Shown: one piece after another, positions 41,952 through 46,931 of the stretch
Numbering within the stretch: the stretch's first letter is position 1
Layout of the letters: each line of letters opens with the position of its first letter
Source: Magnetococcales bacterium
Lineage (GTDB): Bacteria; Pseudomonadota; Alphaproteobacteria; UBA2136
Direction of reading: 5' to 3'
DNA length: 46,931 nt
Assembly: GCA_002689455.1 (NCBI GenBank)
Contig: NZGE01000040.1
Span: 1-46,931, forward strand
Notes under the pieces: generated by a model
Told to the model about the DNA's origin: nothing
Database searches by the model: none
Seen by the model: only the letters and a program-made list of their open reading frames with translations
Position numbers and translations under genes: made by a program

Positions 41952-42965
41952 TTAAACTATAGGTGGTACAAAACCAACTTTTTTCATAACTTTGGCTAAG
42001 GTGCGCTCGGCTTGGATGTTTGCTTTATCTGCACCTTTCTTTAAAATCATTGAAAGTTCAGTTTTGTCTTTCATAAGCTCTTTAAAGCGCGCTTGAGTAG
42101 GTTCAAGTTCTGCAACAACAGCATCTGCGACAGCGCTTTTAAAGTCGCCGTATCCTTTTCCATTAAAGTCGCTTACAGCATTTTCAATGCTCATACCTTT
42201 GGTAACTGCATATATTTCAAGAAGATTGGAAACACCGGCCTTATTTTCTTTGTCGTAAATAACTTCACTCCCACTGTCTGTTACGGCTGATTTAATTTTT
42301 TTAGCAATAGTTTTTAAATCCTCTTCCATAAAAATTGTGCCTTTTCCATCAATGGACTTGGACATCTTACTTTCAGGGTTTTGAAGGTCACGTACACGCG
42401 CACCTGCTTTTGGAAGCATGGCTTCTGGTACGACGAAAATTGGTTTTGCCCCTTCTTTTCCAGCTGTATAATGATTGTTAAAGCGTGTTGCAATATCACG
42501 GGTTATTTCAATGTGCTGTTTTTGGTCTTCCCCTACAGGAACGGCGTCAATGTCGTGCAATAAAATATCGGCAGCTTGTAGTACAGGGTAACCAAATAAC
42601 CCTACGTTGATGTTGCTGCTGTGACGTTTTGATTTATCTTTGTATTGGGTCATGCGCTCTAGCTCGCCCATTTGCGTGAATGTATTTAAAATCCAGCCGA
42701 GCTGTGCATGTGCTGGTACATGGCTTTGGATGAACAAAGTTGCTTTTTCAGGGTTAAGCCCACAAGCAAGATACCAAGCGGCAACTTCAAATGTACGTCT
42801 TTTAAGGTCTGCAGGTTCTTGGCGCACTGTAATGGCGTGTAAGTCGGCAATAAAATACGTAACATCTGCTTCATTTTGCATGGAGACTTGAGGTTTGATG
42901 GCGCCTAAGTAGTTGCCAAGAGATGGGCGACCGGAAGGTTGAATACCACTGATAATTTTTTTCAT
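41952..42965 (-). CDS. trpS: Tryptophanyl-tRNA synthetase
   Basis: 337 residues, class Ic aminoacyl-tRNA synthetase. Seen: the HIGH-equivalent region SGRPSLGNYLGAI at the N-terminus, SHVPAHAQLGWIL, GYPVLQAADILLHD, PVGEDQKQHIE, and the KMSKS loop in ESKMSKSIDG. Length is normal. Transcription continues into the flippase-like gene after 17 bases. Confidence 0.97.
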   Translation of the reverse strand: MKKIISGIQPSGRPSLGNYLGAIKPQVSMQNEADVTYFIADLHAITVRQEPADLKRRTFEVAAWYLACGLNPEKATLFIQSHVPAHAQLGWILNTFTQMGELERMTQYKDKSKRHSSNINVGLFGYPVLQAADILLHDIDAVPVGEDQKQHIEITRDIATRFNNHYTAGKEGAKPIFVVPEAMLPKAGARVRDLQNPESKMSKSIDGKGTIFMEEDLKTIAKKIKSAVTDSGSEVIYDKENKAGVSNLLEIYAVTKGMSIENAVSDFNGKGYGDFKSAVADAVVAELEPTQARFKELMKDKTELSMILKKGADKANIQAERTLAKVMKKVGFVPPIV

Positions 42966-43045
42966 AAAATTTACTTTGTTTGTTTTTTAATATAAGTGAA
43001 CCTTAATGTTTTACATGAAATAAGCGCTAAATGAAAAGGTTTATT

Positions 43046-43074
43046 TTGACCGTTTGTTTTATTTTAAGTAACCT
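43046..43074 (+). promoter_or_regulatory. Possible promoter for small membrane gene
   Basis: TTGACC, a 17-base spacer and TAACCT; the -35 is good and the -10 weak. Start near 43081 would give a leader of about 40 bases before the ATG at 43120. Confidence 0.35.
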
Positions 43075-43119
43075 TTTGTAGAAATTCACTTTTACTTTTA
43101 CATGATATGTGAGGTCCTT

Positions 43120-43287
43120 ATGATGGGACACGTTTTATTAACCTGCTTTATTTTATTTATTGGTTGCTGCGTTTTTGTGGCGCTTCAATATGCTTTAAAG
43201 CAACTTAAACTCTCAAAGGCGATGATTAGAGTGACTGCGATCACGTTGTCTTTATTAACCTGTGTAACAGTGATTTTATTAATTTAA
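43120..43287 (+). CDS. Small two-helix membrane protein, unknown
   Basis: 55 residues from the ATG at 43120, preferred over 43102 because GAGG lies five bases before it; another ATG follows immediately. Two hydrophobic segments (LLTCFILFIGCCVFVALQY and ITLSLLTCVTVILLI) joined by a short basic loop. A terminator follows directly, so it appears to be a self-contained unit. No homologue is recognised. Confidence 0.6.
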   Translation: MMGHVLLTCFILFIGCCVFVALQYALKQLKLSKAMIRVTAITLSLLTCVTVILLI

Positions 43288-43295
43288 CGAAAAAA

Positions 43296-43319
43296 AACCT
43301 CCAGATTTGGAGGTTTTTT
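43296..43319. terminator. Bidirectional intrinsic terminator
   Basis: AACCTCCA (43296-43303) and TGGAGGTT (43308-43315) form a perfect 8-bp stem over GATT, flanked by A on the left and T on the right. It lies between the small membrane gene and the convergent GGDEF gene. Confidence 0.88.
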
Positions 43320-43336
43320 GTTTTTTATGAAGCTGT

Positions 43337-44674
43337 TTAGTTTAAAGCTTTTGCTTCGTTTTTTGAGGCTGCTTTTTTGTTGTACATGGCTTTGTCGGCA
43401 CCTTCAACAATGTCTTCTTCACTTGGGCAGTTTCGACCATTGAAGATTTGAACGCCCATTGAAGCACTAATAGAAACTTCTTTATTGTGAGCTGTTACGC
43501 GAATTTTTTTAATTTCCGCTTCAATGATATCAGCTTTTTGCTGTGCTTCATCGCAGTCTACCTCGCTCATAATTACGGCGAATTCGTCACCGCCAATACG
43601 GGAAACGGTATCTGTTTCACGGAAAATATCTTTAAGCACACGTCCCACTTCTTTTAAAATAAGGTCGCCTGCTTTGTGGCCATAATTGTCGTTAATGCCT
43701 TTGAAATTATCAAGGTCAATGTAAATAACAGCGCCGTGGCGGTTGTAACGCTTGGCTTGTTTAATGCTCATCGCTAAGCTTTCATCAAACACTTTGCGGT
43801 TTGAAAGTTCTGTTAAATGGTCTTGTGTGGCAAGGCGAAGAAGTTCGCTCTCCTCTTCTTTACGTTTTGTAACATCTACAAATTGTACAATAGTGTATGG
43901 GTTTTCTGTATCTGCTACACGTGACATAGAAAGAGAAACCCACATGTTTTGGCCTGTTACAGTTTTTAGCTTTAACTCAATGCCACGGTAACTGCGACCA
44001 CTGTTTATAACCTTTGTTAGTGCTTGGTTAAAAACCGCTTTATCAATTTCGCTGAAGAAATTTGAAATATGAGATTTCATAATAAAGTTTAATGGCATGT
44101 CCAGCCATTGGCAAAGAGATCGATTTACCATGGAAGGTTTACCATCATCGCCAATAAAGCAAACACCGTAAGGGGCATATTCTAAAGCTGTTACATAACG
44201 CTCATGTTTTTGGCGCATGTTTGTTTTCATTTCCGAAGTGTTTTCTTGAAGTGCTTGAACTGTGCCAAGGATATGTTTAACACCACCTTCTTCAACAATT
44301 GGCATAAGTGTTATTTTGATATTCTTTTGGTTTTTACCTGTGGACCATAAAACTTCTTTTTCAACAGTCTCTTCAAATTTTTTAACTTTGCCGAGCTGTG
44401 TAAGCAACCATGCTAAGTTTTCACTTTGGAATACATCTGAAATATTTTGACCTGAAATGTTGTTTTTTACATCGGTCATTTTGCGCATTGCTGCATTTGT
44501 GTGCAACACTGTGTATTGTGCGGAAGCACATTCAATGATAAAAACACCTTCATGGATTGCATCCAGTACGAAAGGCATTAATGTTGCCACTTTAGCTTCA
44601 CCCTCTAAGAACATAGCACCCTGTAATTTGTTATTCATTGTATTCATTATATTGTGTTTGACTTTATTTGTCAT
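43337..44674 (-). CDS. PAS-PAS-GGDEF diguanylate cyclase
   Basis: 445 residues, soluble, no membrane segment. Seen: two PAS-like domains (about 20-130 and 145-270; YGVCFIGDDGKPSMVN begins the second, ending in a PAC region YTIVQFVDVTKR), then a GGDEF domain with the intact active site IGGDEF at 360-365 and an RETD sequence five residues before it, the usual inhibitory site for cyclic di-GMP. Both say it makes cyclic di-GMP with product feedback. GAGGATTAACC precedes the ATG. It stands alone, with no effector gene adjacent. Confidence 0.93.
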   Translation of the reverse strand: MTNKVKHNIMNTMNNKLQGAMFLEGEAKVATLMPFVLDAIHEGVFIIECASAQYTVLHTNAAMRKMTDVKNNISGQNISDVFQSENLAWLLTQLGKVKKFEETVEKEVLWSTGKNQKNIKITLMPIVEEGGVKHILGTVQALQENTSEMKTNMRQKHERYVTALEYAPYGVCFIGDDGKPSMVNRSLCQWLDMPLNFIMKSHISNFFSEIDKAVFNQALTKVINSGRSYRGIELKLKTVTGQNMWVSLSMSRVADTENPYTIVQFVDVTKRKEEESELLRLATQDHLTELSNRKVFDESLAMSIKQAKRYNRHGAVIYIDLDNFKGINDNYGHKAGDLILKEVGRVLKDIFRETDTVSRIGGDEFAVIMSEVDCDEAQQKADIIEAEIKKIRVTAHNKEVSISASMGVQIFNGRNCPSEEDIVEGADKAMYNKKAASKNEAKALN

Positions 44675-44967
44675 GGTTAATCCTCATTATTTCAAGTACC
44701 ATTTTTATAAGTCTTTAAATTTCTTATTGTTTTATTTTGAACACAAATTTAAATTGTGCAATGTTTAAAAATTTGCAACTTATTGGTGTTTAAGGGGTTG
44801 AGTTGTTTTTTTTCAATGACTTACATTTGTTAATTTTAAAAAATTATTGAAACTCAATAGGTTGTGAGATGTTGCTTTGTGTGATGTATATTAAAAGCGA
44901 GCTTGATTTTATAGGTAGGTAGGTCTATAACCATAGTGTTATTTCATTGATGAGAAGTTTATAAGAT
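44675..44967. other. Divergent intergenic region
   Basis: 293 AT-rich bases between the divergent GGDEF and methyltransferase genes. Apart from the plus-strand promoter at 44903-44931, which overlaps the short tandem GGTAGGTAGGT, nothing else is recognised. Confidence 0.4.
44903..44931 (+). promoter_or_regulatory. Probable sigma70-type promoter for methyltransferase gene
   Basis: TTGATT (44903-44908), 17 bases, TATAAC (44926-44931). The spacer contains the tandem GGTAGGTAGGT. The ATG lies 37 bases downstream. Confidence 0.55.
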
Positions 44968-45981
44968 ATGACACCTTTTTTGCTTAATATGTTGCGAGAC
45001 CCAGCAGACGGAAGCCAGCTAAAGGTTAAGCACCCCCGTTATAATGAACACGGTCATGTTTCTGATGGTATTTTAGTTGGGAAAAGTGGTGTGACATATC
45101 CTGTTCGTAAAGGTATTCCAAGGTTTACAGGGCAAAGGCAGAAAATTCGAACAGTTCTAACAGATAAAGAACAGCATACAGAAGCGCATAAAAGTTTGCA
45201 TAAACATGCATGGGAGAATGAGTTTGTGCAAAACACTTTTGGCAGGGACACCATTTTTAAAGATAAAGTCGTAATTGATTGTGGTGGTGGCTCTGGATAT
45301 CAAGGTTTGTGGATGTTAGAAAAAGGTGCAAAGCATGTTATTCATATTGAGTGCTCCCGTGCGGTGGATGGTGTTGTGCGCGAATGTATGGAGGAATCAC
45401 CTCATATTGATATTATACAATGCACACTAGATGAATTGCCATTTAAAGCAGAAAGTTTTGACGGTCTTATCATTTGTAATGACACGCTTAGGCACTGCGA
45501 TTCATTTGATAACAGCTTGAAATCCTTGTGGGGTATTTTAGAAAATGGTGGGGAACTTGTTTTTCAGTGCCCTGTGAGACAAAACCGTTATTGGTATCAT
45601 CACTTGCGACATGTTTTGATACACAAAGGGTTTCGAAAGTTTATGCAAAAACGCTCATCTTTTACAGTTGGTCTTTATGCTCGCATAGTTTCATTCTTAC
45701 ACTTAATTCCTGGCATGAATTACGTTTTAATACGTAATAATTTGGTTTATCGAACAACAAAGCCAAGTGGCCATTTTTGTTTGGCAAGGCGTTATAAAGA
45801 TGCTGTGCATCATACGTTTGAGTATTTTGCAGGTTATAAGTTTGAACATGTTAAAACGCAAGATGAACTTAAAAACTTAGTTTCTTTTTTACAAAGTAAC
45901 CCTGTGCATATTGAAAATATGGAACATGTTTGTCATAAACATCGCCCTAATGGTATGGCTATTCGTATGCGTAAGTCCTAA
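44968..45981 (+). CDS. SAM-dependent methyltransferase with Trm112-like N-terminus
   Basis: 337 residues. The first 50 residues (LLNMLRDPADGSQLKV, VTYPVRKGIPRF) resemble a Trm112p-like small domain but without its zinc cysteines. A class I methyltransferase follows: VVIDCGGGSGYQGLWML (motif I) and HIECSRAV (motif II), with GLIICNDTLRHCDSFDNSL as the motif IV region. Such proteins are often found in polysaccharide clusters. The substrate is unknown. Convergent overlap of four bases with the next gene. Confidence 0.85.
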   Translation: MTPFLLNMLRDPADGSQLKVKHPRYNEHGHVSDGILVGKSGVTYPVRKGIPRFTGQRQKIRTVLTDKEQHTEAHKSLHKHAWENEFVQNTFGRDTIFKDKVVIDCGGGSGYQGLWMLEKGAKHVIHIECSRAVDGVVRECMEESPHIDIIQCTLDELPFKAESFDGLIICNDTLRHCDSFDNSLKSLWGILENGGELVFQCPVRQNRYWYHHLRHVLIHKGFRKFMQKRSSFTVGLYARIVSFLHLIPGMNYVLIRNNLVYRTTKPSGHFCLARRYKDAVHHTFEYFAGYKFEHVKTQDELKNLVSFLQSNPVHIENMEHVCHKHRPNGMAIRMRKS

Positions 45982-46904
45982 CGCTTTTTTGTGAATAAAT
46001 TGAGTGGAATAATACTTAAAGTTGCAACTTTTACCAATGCGTAAGGCATGCGTAAAATGCTGATTAATATTCGTTCATAAGCGTTGCTGTTGCTAGCTCT
46101 GTTGCAAACCTTGTTGGTTAAAATAATACATCGAATAATGCTTAAAACAGGCGCAAGTGCATATGAAAGGAATGTCGCAGCATGTGCGTGGCGAATGATA
46201 TACTTTTCATGACATGCTAGTTTTTTTAGGTATTGTGAGCTTAAAGACTGTCCTTGAATGTAGTAGGTTACTAAAGCACCTTTGAAAAAGTGAAGTGAGT
46301 TTTCAGGGTTGTTTAATATTTTAAGCCATAAGTCGTACCCTGCATCAAAAGTTGAGGTTTCATCAAAGCCACCAGCTTGTATGATGGCATTTTTGTCGAC
46401 AATCACGGTGCTATGGTTTACATAGTCGAACAAAAACAGACTAAGCTTGGTAAATGGTTTTTTGAGATACATTTTAGAATGTTCTCTATAAAATTTTCGA
46501 CCTAGAGGGTATTGATGTATAACATCGTGTGCAACTATGGTTGCATTGGATTTTCGAAGCTCTTGCATGGATCTTGAAAGTTTTTGAGGGTGCCATTCAT
46601 CATCTGCATCTAAAAATGCAATATAAGCCCCTTCGGCTTTTTTTACACCTATATTACGGGCTTTGCTGGGGCCTGAGCTTTTTGATTTGATAAGGCGAAT
46701 GGGTGTTATCCACCCTTCCATTGCAGCTTCTTTTTCAACAACGGCTATGGTGTTATCGGTTGATCCTCCATCGACCACAATAATTTCACGTGCTTTTACA
46801 CTTTGACTGGCAATACTGTGAAGTGCACGTAGAATTGTTTCTTCTGCATTGTAAGCGGGAATAACAACCGAAACATCTTCCCAATCACTAAACTGAAAAC
46901 CCAT
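45978..46904 (-). CDS. Family 2 glycosyltransferase
   Basis: 308 residues. The GT-A fold is clear: VSVVIPAYNAEETILRALHSI, EIIVVDGGSTDNT, GPSKARNIGVKKAEG and the DxD-like FLDADDEWHP. The C-terminal part has a hydrophobic patch (about 245-265) and a basic end, suggesting membrane association. Acceptor and sugar are unknown; a surface polysaccharide role is likely given the neighbouring methyltransferase. Only 27 bases remain upstream to the window end. Confidence 0.92.
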   Translation of the reverse strand: MGFQFSDWEDVSVVIPAYNAEETILRALHSIASQSVKAREIIVVDGGSTDNTIAVVEKEAAMEGWITPIRLIKSKSSGPSKARNIGVKKAEGAYIAFLDADDEWHPQKLSRSMQELRKSNATIVAHDVIHQYPLGRKFYREHSKMYLKKPFTKLSLFLFDYVNHSTVIVDKNAIIQAGGFDETSTFDAGYDLWLKILNNPENSLHFFKGALVTYYIQGQSLSSQYLKKLACHEKYIIRHAHAATFLSYALAPVLSIIRCIILTNKVCNRASNSNAYERILISILRMPYALVKVATLSIIPLNLFTKKR

Positions 46905-46931
46905 AAAAACCCTTTATTTGTCATATAAATT

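Noticed and set aside
44912-44923. GGTAGGTAGGT short tandem repeat
   Set aside because: Three units of four bases within a promoter spacer; too short to claim phase variation.

Overview
The window is AT-rich chromosomal DNA from a Gram-negative bacterium, most likely a low-GC alphaproteobacterium. The evidence is gene order rather than any marker RNA: ribF-ileS-lspA-DUF3035 lipoprotein-M16-M16, LpxL-like acyltransferase-lpxK-waaA-DUF374-msbA, rplU-rpmA-(Qng1-like)-obgE, and xerC-DUF484 next to priA. There is no rRNA, tRNA, insertion sequence, phage gene or CRISPR array. Lipid A, Kdo and heptose genes show that the cell makes lipopolysaccharide.

Layout. 1-7.6 kb: truncated ribF, ileS, lspA, a lipoprotein and a catalytic/non-catalytic pair of M16 peptidases. 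7.6-11.3 kb: a His-containing membrane protein of unknown role, xseA, a candidate small RNA, an M23 endopeptidase and a small membrane protein. 11.3-17.3 kb (minus strand): lipid A/Kdo assembly and export (LpxL-like, LpxK, WaaA, DUF374 acyltransferase, MsbA, one unknown). 17.4-21 kb (plus): PAP2 phosphatase, ArnT-like and ArnC-like glycosyltransferases, probably an envelope glycan-modification operon. 21-22.5 kb: two tandem four-helix membrane proteins and a small anchored protein, all unknown. 22.8-28.6 kb: ribosomal L21/L27, a small membrane protein, a queuosine-salvage (Qng1/DUF2419) homologue, ObgE, a TSUP transporter, XerC and DUF484. 28.6-32 kb: a second candidate small RNA, priA, a structured intergenic region and an orphan prepilin-like protein. 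32-38.5 kb: a methyltransferase, a very large unknown lipoprotein, a DUF3108 protein, heptose-7-phosphate kinase and KdsB. 38.6-46.9 kb: tandem Cys-containing paralogues, PhoH, a flippase-like membrane protein, TrpRS, a PAS-GGDEF cyclase, a methyltransferase and a family 2 glycosyltransferase.

How it fits together. A large share of the genes build, export or decorate lipopolysaccharide: KdsB and WaaA handle Kdo, the HldA-type kinase handles heptose, LpxK and the acyltransferases finish lipid A, MsbA flips it, and the ArnT/ArnC/PAP2 set and the end-of-window glycosyltransferase could decorate it. The rest is information processing (IleRS, TrpRS, ObgE, L21, L27, PriA, ExoVII, XerC) and protein quality control.

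Most of the window is conventional. The items most worth a second look are: two intergenic regions with promoter, hairpins and terminator laid out like small RNA genes (9875-10020 and 28671-28784); a possible H-type pseudoknot ahead of an orphan prepilin (31288-31325); a bacterial Qng1 homologue; a tandem pair of membrane-anchored proteins sharing five cysteines at fixed spacing (38622-39736); a roughly 1,040-residue lipoprotein of no recognised family; and a RibF that seems to lack a recognisable riboflavin kinase domain. All function calls come from reading motifs by eye; no database search was run.
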